A stretch of DNA of 32,439 bases from Rhodospirillaceae bacterium. Lineage in GTDB: Bacteria > Pseudomonadota > Alphaproteobacteria > UBA828. Position numbers and translations under genes: made by a program. Of this stretch, positions 13,828-22,700 are shown piece by piece; position 1 is the first letter of the stretch, and each line of letters begins with the position of its first letter. The notes beneath the pieces were generated by a model. That model saw only the letters and a program-made list of their open reading frames with translations, was not told the origin of the DNA and ran no database searches. The DNA is taken from positions 1 to 32,439 of the forward strand of contig PBDG01000005.1 of NCBI GenBank assembly GCA_002717225.1. The letters run 5' to 3'.

Positions 13828-14606
13828 AGGTTCGACCAAACAGAAACCCGACCCCATTTTCTCGGCCAGGGGTTGATCCACGGATTCGGTTTATTACCCA
13901 GGCGCTTGACGCGCTATCTCGAAAGATATCTGACAGGGGCTTTCTTGCAACGCCAGACATGTCAATGCGAGATGTAATTGCCCAGTGCGGAACAAAGTCA
14001 GACAGCGGAGACATAAACGTTTTTTTCTCTGAGGGAACCTGGACGTTTAGAGATAACTTTACAATCAGCAGGCCCAGGGTCTACCTGTGGGGAATCCCCG
14101 GCGCGACTGTTTTTGAGAGGCACGTAGACAACAGCAAGCCAATGCTCACCCTATCAGGAAGGGAGGTTAGCCTTAGCGGCATCCGGTTTGAGGATTCTAA
14201 AGAAGATACAGGCGCCGCCATCAAGGTAACCGGCGGCAGGTCAAGCGTAAGTCAGTGCGTCTTTGATGACTGTTACCGGGCAATTGAGGTTGCAGGCGGC
14301 AGCGGCCAGCGGCTGCTTGACAACTATGTCATTTCATGCAGGGCGACAGACTTTGCCATTAAGATAACGGGCGGCGCAACCGACGGGATAGCAAGCGGAA
14401 ATGTAATTGAGCAGGCCAGCCTGGCGGCAGACATCTTTCTGGACTCTGGTTGTGAAAGGTGGGTCCTGAACGGAAACCAAACATTTAACGGAAACATTCG
14501 GTACACGGAAACAGACGGTCACGTAGAAAGCGGAAACTCAGGAAGCGCCGCAGCGGAAACTGTTACGCTTGAGACCGATGTGATTTCAAGAGAGGTGTTT
14601 AGATAA
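13824..14606 (+). CDS. Beta-helix protein, putative tail spike/appendage
   Basis: The start is GTG 13824 in a GTGA overlap with the nozzle gene. The 260-residue product has a basic N-terminus (KVRPNRNPTPFSRPG) and a helix (IRFITQALDALSRKISDRG), which may attach to the virion. From about residue 55 there is a run of short strands with asparagine/glycine turns: DINVFFSEGTWTFRDNFT, YLWGIPGATVFE, LSGIRFEDS, AIKVTGGRSSVSQCVFDDC, YVISCRATDFAIKITGG, IASGNVIE, WVLNGNQTFNGN. That is the pectate-lyase-like right-handed beta-helix. Catalytic residues for polysaccharide cleavage cannot be assigned. It is short for a full tail spike and may be an adaptor-bound appendage. Confidence 0.72.
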   Translation: MKVRPNRNPTPFSRPGVDPRIRFITQALDALSRKISDRGFLATPDMSMRDVIAQCGTKSDSGDINVFFSEGTWTFRDNFTISRPRVYLWGIPGATVFERHVDNSKPMLTLSGREVSLSGIRFEDSKEDTGAAIKVTGGRSSVSQCVFDDCYRAIEVAGGSGQRLLDNYVISCRATDFAIKITGGATDGIASGNVIEQASLAADIFLDSGCERWVLNGNQTFNGNIRYTETDGHVESGNSGSAAAETVTLETDVISREVFR

Positions 14607-14989
14607 TGTCCTCAGTGTACACAAAAGAGTTTTTGACAGGAACAGGGAATGGCACGGGATTGAAGGTGTCTGCGACCGCAGCGGGTTCCGCTGTGACTGT
14701 TCATACTGTTCCCTCGGACGCAAAAGACGAGGTTTGGCTGTACGCAACCAACAACGACGGCTCGTCAAATGTCACCGTGACAGTCCTTCTTGGCGGGACG
14801 GACGATCCAGACGACTACATCTACAAGACAATCGCCCCGCAGCGCGGCCTTTCTACGGTTATTCCAGGGTTTCCGCTGGACGAATCCCTTGTGGTAAAGG
14901 CCTTTGCGTCTAGCGCAAACAAGGTTTCTCTCCATGGTTTTGTTAACAGAATATCATCCGGCTCTTCCGGCGGTTCAATCGGAGGCTAA
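14606..14989 (+). CDS. Small structural protein, beta-rich, 127 aa
   Basis: The gene is coupled by TAATG to the beta-helix gene. The 127 residues are rich in Thr, Ser, Val and Gly and alternate in a beta-sandwich manner (VSATAAGSAVTVHTVP, DEVWLYATNNDGSSNVTVTV). The C-terminus is Gly/Ser-rich (ISSGSSGGSIGG). The pattern fits small virion attachment or fibre-neck proteins. No family is recognised, and the assignment to the virion rests on composition and position. Confidence 0.65.
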   Translation: MSSVYTKEFLTGTGNGTGLKVSATAAGSAVTVHTVPSDAKDEVWLYATNNDGSSNVTVTVLLGGTDDPDDYIYKTIAPQRGLSTVIPGFPLDESLVVKAFASSANKVSLHGFVNRISSGSSGGSIGG

Positions 14990-14991
14990 GG

Positions 14992-15492
14992 GTGGCGACG
15001 TTTAGTTATAGCAATTCATTTAGCTCGGGAGATGTTGTTGAAGCAAGCGAGATAAACGCAAACTTCAAAGACTTGCGAGACTTCTTGCTGACAACAAAAC
15101 TGGATGAGGACAATTTAAAGTCATCAGCGCAGGTGGGCGCGGTAAAGCTTGTGTTTTCAATTGAGTCAATTCAAAACCAAGCAAAGACATATTGGCTAAA
15201 AGCCCCTGCCGGAGTTTCTTTAAAGTGGAAAGAAGTTCAAGTTGCTTTTGAGTCTGGCTCTGGGACGGTGACTGTAAATGTGACGGCTGACAACACAAGC
15301 GGCTCACACTCCACTGCGCTAAACGACGGGCCACTGACACACAATAGCTCGGGAACAGTGGGTAATATTAGAAGCTTCACTGGCGACACGGCGGCTGGAG
15401 GAGTTGTCAAGGTTATAATTTCGGAGACTGCTGACAACGCCTGTAGTAATGTGTTGGTAACGATATGGGCTGGCACAGAGGTGAGGAGCTAA
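14992..15492 (+). CDS. Small tail/virion protein, paralogue A
   Basis: GTG start at 14992 with CGGAGG upstream, two bases after the previous stop. The 166-residue protein starts MATFSYSNSFSSGDVVEASE. It continues with INANFKDLRDFLLTTKLDEDN, a helical N-terminal module common to attachment proteins of phage fibres, and then a beta-rich domain (KEVQVAFESGSGTVTVNVT). It is a clear paralogue of the next gene, with the same N-terminal module, the shared segment QVAFESGSG encoded by an identical 20-base stretch, and the same ending style (ending RS). The pair probably forms a heteromeric structure or two alternative attachment subunits. Confidence 0.68.
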   Translation: MATFSYSNSFSSGDVVEASEINANFKDLRDFLLTTKLDEDNLKSSAQVGAVKLVFSIESIQNQAKTYWLKAPAGVSLKWKEVQVAFESGSGTVTVNVTADNTSGSHSTALNDGPLTHNSSGTVGNIRSFTGDTAAGGVVKVIISETADNACSNVLVTIWAGTEVRS

Positions 15493-15975
15493 ATGGCAAC
15501 GTTTAACTATACAAATCATTTTGTTAGCGGCGGCAGTATCTCAGCTTCTGAGCTACAGGCTAATTTTGATGACGCAAGAAACTTCCTGGTCAGCACAAAG
15601 CTAGACACGGGAAACCTGCAAACGCCGTACACAAACGAGGTATTTAACTTTTCGTTTGACAGCATTTCATCTGGCGCTTCGGAAGTTCGTCGCTTTGATA
15701 TACCGGCAGGGATTACGGTTGTCTGGACGGAGGCTCAGGTTGCTTTTGAGTCTGGCTCCGGCGCAACGGTCTCCCTTCAGTTTACAGATGACGGCACCAA
15801 CGTTTTATCGAGCACGCTTACACAAAGCACAGCGGCGACTGTTGCCTCTTCTACGGGGTTTGGCGTTTCCTCTAGCGAGGGCGGCTCTACAATCGTGGTA
15901 ACGGTTAGCGCGAGCGGTGCAACGGCATCGAACGTCACGGCAACGCTTTGGAACAAGCAATTATTGAGGTCATAG
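15493..15975 (+). CDS. Small tail/virion protein, paralogue B
   Basis: ATG directly after the stop of paralogue A. The 160-residue product starts MATFNYTNHFVSGGSISASE and continues LQANFDDARNFLVSTKLDTGN, matching the N-terminal module of its neighbour. A central domain (FDIPAGITVVWTEAQVAFESG) shares the AFESGSG stretch. The rest is Ser/Thr/Ala-rich beta sequence that has diverged from A. It ends WNKQLLRS. Tandem duplication with divergence is the simplest explanation; both copies keep intact frames and tight spacing, so both are probably used. Confidence 0.68.
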   Translation: MATFNYTNHFVSGGSISASELQANFDDARNFLVSTKLDTGNLQTPYTNEVFNFSFDSISSGASEVRRFDIPAGITVVWTEAQVAFESGSGATVSLQFTDDGTNVLSSTLTQSTAATVASSTGFGVSSSEGGSTIVVTVSASGATASNVTATLWNKQLLRS

Positions 15976-15976
15976 C

Positions 15977-17470
15977 ATGGCACAGAAACCAAGATACGGT
16001 GGATCTTTCATGGGCAAACCAGCCCAGAACCTGACCGACACGTCAAAGCTTCCAAACAACATGAGGCAACCAGTGTCTGCTCCACCAAGGGGCGGCCAAG
16101 GCGGTCTTATAGAAAAGGCAGCGCAGGCGGGAGCAAAAAGACCACCAGCCGGGGCGCCTCCAGTCCCAGCAACGGCACCGTTTTCGGCAGCACCACAACT
16201 TCCACCGCCCGGCGCATCAGCCCTTCCGGGGATTGGCGGTCAGGCAGGACAAACTCAACTACCGGCAGCGGCTCAATCAACGCAGCCAGGTGCGATTGAC
16301 TGGGGAATGATGAAGGCTGGCTCAATGCCAATGCCGGGAGACCCAGGTGCAGCACCGCAGCAGCCGCAGTCATCAAAAGGACCGCCGCCCGAGACTGTAG
16401 TGGTATCAACGCCGGTCATGCCGGGCTTTACAAGTCCAGCGATGCTTGAGGGCATTTCCGCGCCGGTTTCACCGGCCTGGCACATGCCAGCGCCAGAGGG
16501 CGATAGGCCACCACTTGGCGAAGGCTCGTCTGGCCTGTGGGAGCAGATTCAGCACCTAATGGACGAAGGGGCAGATGAGCTTACCGAAGAAGAAAAGCAG
16601 ACGATGTGGGACGAAGGTGCCGCGCAGGCGGCGCATGTAAAGATGAACGCAGCTTTCCAGGCTGGCGCTGGCGGAACCGACCTTACGGGCGGCTCTGCCG
16701 TTGTTGGCTCTATGGTTGATATGCAGACAATCAGAGACTACAACAGCAACGTTCTTGCGGCAGACGCAGCAAGGCAAGACGCATACATAAAAGAGCTTCA
16801 AACCTACGCATCGATGTACGCAAACCAGCTTTCAGCAGAGCAGCAGATGGCAATGTTCGAGAGAATACAAGACGCAGCAGACAAGAAGGCCGGGCTTGAG
16901 AAAGAGGTTCATGACTGGGGCACGGTTGAAGCGTGGATGGTCTCGACTGGCGCGGAAAAGATGGACGAATATGCCATCGCGTGGATTAAAAAGCAGCAAG
17001 ACCTGGGTGCGCCATGGGAGTGGATCTCGAAAAGCCTGCGCGTGGAAGGGGAGGGCGAAGACGCGACAGGAAAGCTCGTGGATGGCGCCGTTGACTGGGG
17101 CACCCCGCAGGAGGAGACCGACCCCTGGCTTGACGAAGGCGAGTTCCAGTTGGAGGGCATAGACCCAGAAACCCAGGAGGCCTGGCGTGGCCTTATTGGA
17201 GATGGAGGCGAGGAGGACGTTGAAAGCTTTATCGCCGCGCTTGGCGGCCACGAGGGAGAAGAGAACCAGGCCTTCGTTAAAAAGTTTGCACAGCTAGCAA
17301 AGCAGCTTAGCGGCTCAGACTCCTTTAAGGACTGGGGCGGTGCCGTGGCCGTTGCGGCAATGGCGGGGGTGCTCGGCGTCTCCGAAGAGTTTGCCGAAAA
17401 GGTATTAAACTTTACAAGCTATGATGGTCTTTGGGCCTGGCTTGCTCAAAACCAACATTACATGGGGTAG
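15977..17470 (+). CDS. Putative internal virion protein, 497 aa
   Basis: The 497-residue protein has an extended Pro/Ala/Gly/Gln-rich first third (residues 30-180, for example PPAGAPPVPATAPFSAAPQL). It then becomes an acidic, largely helical domain (DEGADELTEEEKQTMWDEG, YIKELQTYASMYANQLSAEQQ). It is the first of three consecutive genes of increasing size (497, 753, 1770 aa), the order seen for internal or ejection proteins in many short-tailed phages. There is no recognisable catalytic motif. Repeated DWG motifs (DWGMM, DWGTV, DWGTP, DWGGA) are spaced through the sequence and may mark a degenerate internal repeat. Function is by analogy only. Confidence 0.6.
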   Translation: MAQKPRYGGSFMGKPAQNLTDTSKLPNNMRQPVSAPPRGGQGGLIEKAAQAGAKRPPAGAPPVPATAPFSAAPQLPPPGASALPGIGGQAGQTQLPAAAQSTQPGAIDWGMMKAGSMPMPGDPGAAPQQPQSSKGPPPETVVVSTPVMPGFTSPAMLEGISAPVSPAWHMPAPEGDRPPLGEGSSGLWEQIQHLMDEGADELTEEEKQTMWDEGAAQAAHVKMNAAFQAGAGGTDLTGGSAVVGSMVDMQTIRDYNSNVLAADAARQDAYIKELQTYASMYANQLSAEQQMAMFERIQDAADKKAGLEKEVHDWGTVEAWMVSTGAEKMDEYAIAWIKKQQDLGAPWEWISKSLRVEGEGEDATGKLVDGAVDWGTPQEETDPWLDEGEFQLEGIDPETQEAWRGLIGDGGEEDVESFIAALGGHEGEENQAFVKKFAQLAKQLSGSDSFKDWGGAVAVAAMAGVLGVSEEFAEKVLNFTSYDGLWAWLAQNQHYMG

Positions 17471-17473
17471 GAA

Positions 17474-19735
17474 ATGGCCTTTAAATCGTTTGGTCAGAAT
17501 ATACTGCAGATGCGCCAACAGGCGCTGCAGAAAAAAATGCACCAAGACCGGATGCGGCAGTACGAAGAAGACAGAAGTACGCGAGAGATGGGCATGGGCC
17601 TCAACCTCCTCAACTCTGTCATCTCCGGCCTGGCCGGCATCGGCACCGCGGCTTACCAGTCCAGCGGAAGGGCTGATGCGGCCCGAGCGAAAGCGGAGGC
17701 CGACTATAACAAGAAGCTCGCGGAGATGATTCTGAAAACCGGCATAAAGCCAAAAGAGGAGCTAGCCGCCGAGGGCAACCTAAGGCAAGCACTTGCAACT
17801 CAACAAGCAAAGCAAAAAGCAGCCGACACCTTGGCGGCACAGCGGCCACAGGCGGCGGAAAAGGCGCGAAGAGAGGAGCCGCTGTTAACCAGGGGCGGGA
17901 TGCGAACGGGCGTTGAGTCGGAAAGCATCCCAAGAAGACGGCTTGAGACTAAACCAACCGGACCAACTGATTTTGGAGAAAAAGACAGGTATCCTATGGA
18001 TCACCCTATCCATGAGTTTAAGCCGGGGCCACCAGAGCTTGCGCCGGAAAGGGTTGTTTACTTGCCAAAGCTTACTGACGGCGCCCAGGACAAGGCTGGG
18101 GGAGTCCGGAAACCGACAGTCGAGGCATCTGATGATGACCGCCCGCCGATCCCAATGACCAAAAAGGAGATAAAGCGCCTGAAAGAACTTAGACAAGAAG
18201 AAGAGCAGCGCACCGTAAAGTACGATATACCCGAAGCAGCCCGAGAAAAGATTGAGAAATCAATCAGGGAGGCTCAAAAGGAAGTTGATGTTGCACGCAG
18301 AGCCGTAAGGACTGCAAGCCACGCCCTTCAGGTTGCCAGACAAGACCCCCTTTCAAGGGCAGCGGCGGTCGTAAGGGCAGAAAAGAGGCTTGAGAGTCAG
18401 ACAAAAGCCCTTGATGTTGCCTTGAAAAATGTTGAATACGTCCAGCGCTTTGAAACGAGCAAGCAAAAAGCCATCAGCACGGCTGGTAGCAGAAACAAGA
18501 TAGAGTTTGAGTGGGTTAAGGGGCGCAGAGGAAAGGGCGAATACAAGATCAAAACCTACCCGGCAGACGGGATGGTTTGGGTTCCGGTTCAGCAAAAACA
18601 AGGGCCTATGGCTGGACTCTGGACGCTTGAAAGAATTAAAATGACCCCGGCTGACTACCTAAAGAGGATAGAAAAGGCAGGTAGCTCCAGGCCGAAGAGC
18701 ACCCCGCCGCCAAAAGGGCCAGAAGGTAACTTTGAGCGAATAGCACTTAGGGTAAAGGACAGCACGCAGGCTGGTGGCACCCGTGAGTTTAGTAAAGAGA
18801 TTAGAGGGCCAGGCTCAAAGGAGCTAAGGAAGATTAAGGACAGGCTAGAAAACCCAGGAAAGCCCCTCATATTTAAAAACTATGGCCCAGCATCAAGAAA
18901 AGCGAAGAATTGGGTTAGAAAGCTCCGCGGAATGCCGTTTGAGACCACCGAACAAAAGGTCGCGTTTAACAAAGAGGTTAAAGCATTTAACGCATGGTTA
19001 AGTACCCAGTGGATAGACAGAGCAGGAAAGAAAGAAAGAGAGAAATCCGCCAAGGCCGCGCAAAGCACCCGGAGCGCATGGGCTAACTTTAAAAGACAGA
19101 GAATGCGGGAAATAAAACAAGGACTGGGAAAAACGCAGGCTGGCAGAACAAAGGAAAAAATAGGCGAAACAACAGTTAGCATCAGGGGAGGGGCAACGGT
19201 AGACCCCAGCGCGGTTACCAAGTACTTACAAGGCCAAGTAGCCACAAACCCGTTTAAAAACAAAAGCCCTGAGGATTATAATTCAATTGCCCGCACGAAA
19301 GGGGCTATTGTATGGAGAGATTACAATATCTTGACCAGCGAAAATGGCCCGGCAGGTAAATTTCTCAAAAAGAAACTCAAAGGGGATTTTGATAGACAAA
19401 AAAACAAAGCAAAAAAAGAATGGAAAGATGCAGGGTTTAAAGGTGCAGACTTTGAAAAGTTCTGGGGGACGTTTGAAAAGACCGGAACAATGGGCCTGCC
19501 TGACGTTACACAGCTTCTGCCATCCGGGCCGGGCGAAACCAGGCTTCCGTCACAAAGCCCTCGTCAAAGAATGTCTCAAGACCTTGCGTTTGTTTCGGCT
19601 AGCGCCCCAGAGCCAATAGCGGAGTTCCACAAGATTAACAGCCAGAACTGGCCAGCATCAAAGAAGCGAAGAGTATGGGAGCACATGGCCCGATCAAGAG
19701 GCTGGGTTGCACAGGGGGAGAGAGCCGTTGGTTGA
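17474..19735 (+). CDS. Putative internal virion protein, 753 aa, very basic
   Basis: ATG 17474 is three bases after the previous stop. The N-terminus is amphipathic (FGQNILQMRQQALQKKMHQD), followed by a glycine-alanine hydrophobic stretch around residues 38-63 (GMGLNLLNSVISGLAGIGTA) that could insert in a membrane. The remainder is Lys/Arg/Glu-rich and mainly helical, with a coiled coil near residues 255-330 (IEKSIREAQKEVDVARRAV). Residues about 195-207 carry VYLPKLTDGAQDK, shared with the decoration-like protein and encoded by a 42-base repeat. Compositional bias and position suggest a DNA-contacting internal protein ejected with the genome. No enzymatic domain is seen. Confidence 0.6.
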   Translation: MAFKSFGQNILQMRQQALQKKMHQDRMRQYEEDRSTREMGMGLNLLNSVISGLAGIGTAAYQSSGRADAARAKAEADYNKKLAEMILKTGIKPKEELAAEGNLRQALATQQAKQKAADTLAAQRPQAAEKARREEPLLTRGGMRTGVESESIPRRRLETKPTGPTDFGEKDRYPMDHPIHEFKPGPPELAPERVVYLPKLTDGAQDKAGGVRKPTVEASDDDRPPIPMTKKEIKRLKELRQEEEQRTVKYDIPEAAREKIEKSIREAQKEVDVARRAVRTASHALQVARQDPLSRAAAVVRAEKRLESQTKALDVALKNVEYVQRFETSKQKAISTAGSRNKIEFEWVKGRRGKGEYKIKTYPADGMVWVPVQQKQGPMAGLWTLERIKMTPADYLKRIEKAGSSRPKSTPPPKGPEGNFERIALRVKDSTQAGGTREFSKEIRGPGSKELRKIKDRLENPGKPLIFKNYGPASRKAKNWVRKLRGMPFETTEQKVAFNKEVKAFNAWLSTQWIDRAGKKEREKSAKAAQSTRSAWANFKRQRMREIKQGLGKTQAGRTKEKIGETTVSIRGGATVDPSAVTKYLQGQVATNPFKNKSPEDYNSIARTKGAIVWRDYNILTSENGPAGKFLKKKLKGDFDRQKNKAKKEWKDAGFKGADFEKFWGTFEKTGTMGLPDVTQLLPSGPGETRLPSQSPRQRMSQDLAFVSASAPEPIAEFHKINSQNWPASKKRRVWEHMARSRGWVAQGERAVG
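18053..18094 (+). repeat. 42-base dispersed repeat, copy 2 (encodes YLPKLTDGAQDK)
   Basis: Matches 10666-10707 at 39 of 42 bases, same strand and phase. Two of the three differences change an amino acid within the YLPKLT-x-GAQ-x-K motif or next to it. Here it lies in the middle of the 753-aa internal protein, not at a terminus. Confidence 0.9.
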
Positions 19736-22700
19736 TTGGTTTGGACAGCGCCCTTTTGTTTACAAAGAGGGAAAGAAATACCCTGACCTTACTGGCGGAA
19801 GCGGCAAAAAGATTGCTCCGCTGGAAAGCTCTGTAAAAGATATTGCGATTTCTCACGGCATTGTTATTGACGACAAAGAGGCTAGAGATATCGCCAGAAG
19901 GGCGCGAAGCACCATTGCCAGCAACAAAGAGCGCGGCCAGGCCATAAACTCATACTACAGAAAAAAGGCCAACAAGAGAGCGCAGCAGGCAAGCGTTCAG
20001 CAGCAAGCGCCAGCGCCACTTACCCCGGAGCAGCGCCAGGAGATGGGCGGCTACACCCAGCAGTACGTTGAGGCAAAGCGAGAAGAGGGCGCGGGCTGGC
20101 GTGGGTTGACAAGGGCTGTTGATGCCCCGATGTACAGAACCCAGCTTGAGAGGGCAGCAACCGGGGACGACCCGTTCTTCGACAAGGAGACCCAAAAGCT
20201 TCGGCCAGGCGCCTACCAGGCCTTGCTTGGCGAGTTCAAAGACGGAAGCGCGGCAGTTGGCCCAACGCAGTTTGAGCGCACGGGAAAGTTCTTTGAAGAG
20301 GATAAGGGTCTTCCCGAAAGAATAATCAAGGAGAAGAGAAAAAAGCGACTGCAGGCAAAGTATCGAAAGCAAGAAGAGGCCCGCCTCCGAGGAGAAACGG
20401 GCACCACAACAGTAACCGGGAGGGTGCCTGGCGTTATGGAAGAGGAGCCATCGGCACCGCTTGGGCACTCGCTTATAGGCGTGGGTGAAACGTTTGCGCG
20501 GCCCGAGCAGGTTGGAACGGTGAAAGCCCCCGGTGCCATCTCCACAATGGAGGCCTTGCAGGGCGGCATTGGGCTTACCTTTGATGGGCTGATTGACCTT
20601 CTTCCAAGAAAGGGCAAGTTTGTTGAAAGGCTGATGGAGACCGCGGAAAGGTCTCCGCGCGCCCTGGCAAACATCCTTGGCCGGGTGATGTCCCTCACGG
20701 GCGACAAGAGGCTCTACAACACCCCTATTGCCAACGCGCTTTATGCTGCGGCAAAGGACCTTGCTGACGGCGCCCCCCTAATGAAAAGGGATGCCGAAAA
20801 AATATACGAAAACTTCAAGAGGGCCTATACGGAAGCCGAAAAGCAGTACCAAGAAAACCCAAAGAAGAGCCTTGTGCTAGAGACCTGGGAGCTAATGCAG
20901 GGAATGACGGTAGGTGCCGCAGATGCAGCAGTTAGAATGGTTGATGGCTTGGGTTCAGACAAAGACACTGCAACAATTGCACAGGGCTTTGTGGATGGGG
21001 CTGTTGAGTTTTCCGCCCCCATGGTTCACTCTGCCGTCAAAACAATTACTGACCCGTGGGGCATGGCAAACAAACGCCCAATGGAGATGGCCCTAAACCT
21101 GTCTCCCATTCGCGCTATTCCAAAGGCAAAGCTAAACTCCACCGCACGAAGGCTTGAGGCAGAGGTAAAGAAAAGCGAGGCCAAAACCCTCTCTGAGATG
21201 GGGAAGGTGGCCGAGGAGATTAGGGGTCTTGAAAAAGGGGTTGAGGGCCTGGGCAAAAAGAGGCCTTCCGGCCCCTCTGGTGTGCCAGGGCTTGCTTCCG
21301 GTGATAGCCTCGCTTTTCGATCTGGGGTGCTTCGTCAACCCGATATCTCGCCAATGAAAGAGATGCTGGGCATTAAAAAAATGGAGCTGGATTCTTTAAA
21401 TAAGAAGCTGGAAGACATACGAAAAGAGACAAGCCAAAAGAAAAGAAGGGCCTACCAGCTTGACGCCTTAGCGATGGGCATTGACGCAACGGGCATGTTG
21501 TTGGGTGACGTTGGCTTTGGCCTTAGCGGCACCGGATTGAGCACCCTAAGCCTTGTTGATGCGCTGTACACAAGGGGCAGTAAAGCCATTGGTGCAAACG
21601 CCCGGTGGTGGCTTGCGCCAAAAGACAAAAGAATCCCGCAGCTTATGCTTGCAATGCAGCGCGAGTCTGCTGGCATGGGGACAAAAAAGATTCTTGAGCT
21701 TGACAACTTCCTACAGCAAATACCCAAGAGGTTGCGCCCATATGTTGCTGACTTCCTCTGGATGGAGGACTCGGCGGACGGCCTCTTTAGTATCGACCCG
21801 ACAAAAAACCTCATTGAGCTTGTAGAAAGACCTGATGGAAGTGTCGAGTGGCAACTAAACGCAGAGGGAAGAAAAAAGGCGGGGATTACCATCAACAACA
21901 CAAGCACCAGGCTGCATGCGGCTGCGGCAAAAGTGGTTGATGACATGAGGGCCTCCGATGACTGGAGTATATCTGACTATGAGTCAGCACTAAGGGAAGA
22001 CAAGGCACTTGCACAAAGGGACCTTGACGAAAGTGCGCGAAGTCCGGTTGACGAAGACACTTACAGATTTAGGATTCTTGCCGGCTCTCGGTTGGCCGCG
22101 GTTAACAGGTATGGCAAGCCCCTTGCGGGGATGATCAGAAGCCTGACAGACGAGGCCATTAGTCTTGGTATGTTTGCAGACCCAGCATCCCTAAGACAAA
22201 TCTATTTTCCAAACCTATACAGAGACCCAACCCTTGTCTACAAGGTAACCAAATGGATGACATCAAAGGCATGGAGGCAGCGGGCCAAGAAGCAAAAGCA
22301 AGAGGCCGGTCAAGCTGACGGACCAAAAAGAGCCAGGATGGAAACGCTGGATGGCGGTGAGTTTTTAATCAACAAGCTGCGAATGATAGGCGTCCCAATT
22401 GAGGCAAGGATGATTCAGGTCGGCAGAAAGATACCCGACGACATCATAAAACGCGCCGCTGATTCATGGCGACCCGTTGAGGAGAGTGTTGGCAAATCGC
22501 TGGAGGGCCAAACAACACCTGGATCACAGAGCTTTGTCAAAAAGAAAGACGGTGTATACCAGGTTAACGCTCAAATGTATCTTAGGCAAAGAAACGGCCA
22601 GGGCCTTGGTGGTTTTGGTATGAAAAAGGGCCTTATAGAAAACGTCCACGAGGGCGTTGCAAAGCTTTTATTTGATGTAGAGATGAGAAAGCTCCAAGAC

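Noticed and set aside
19712-19735. Programmed frameshift joining the 753-aa and 1770-aa genes
   Set aside because: The GGGGGA run is not a canonical X-XXY-YYZ slippery site and the shift required is +1. A separate TTG start with a strong ribosome site explains the overlap better.
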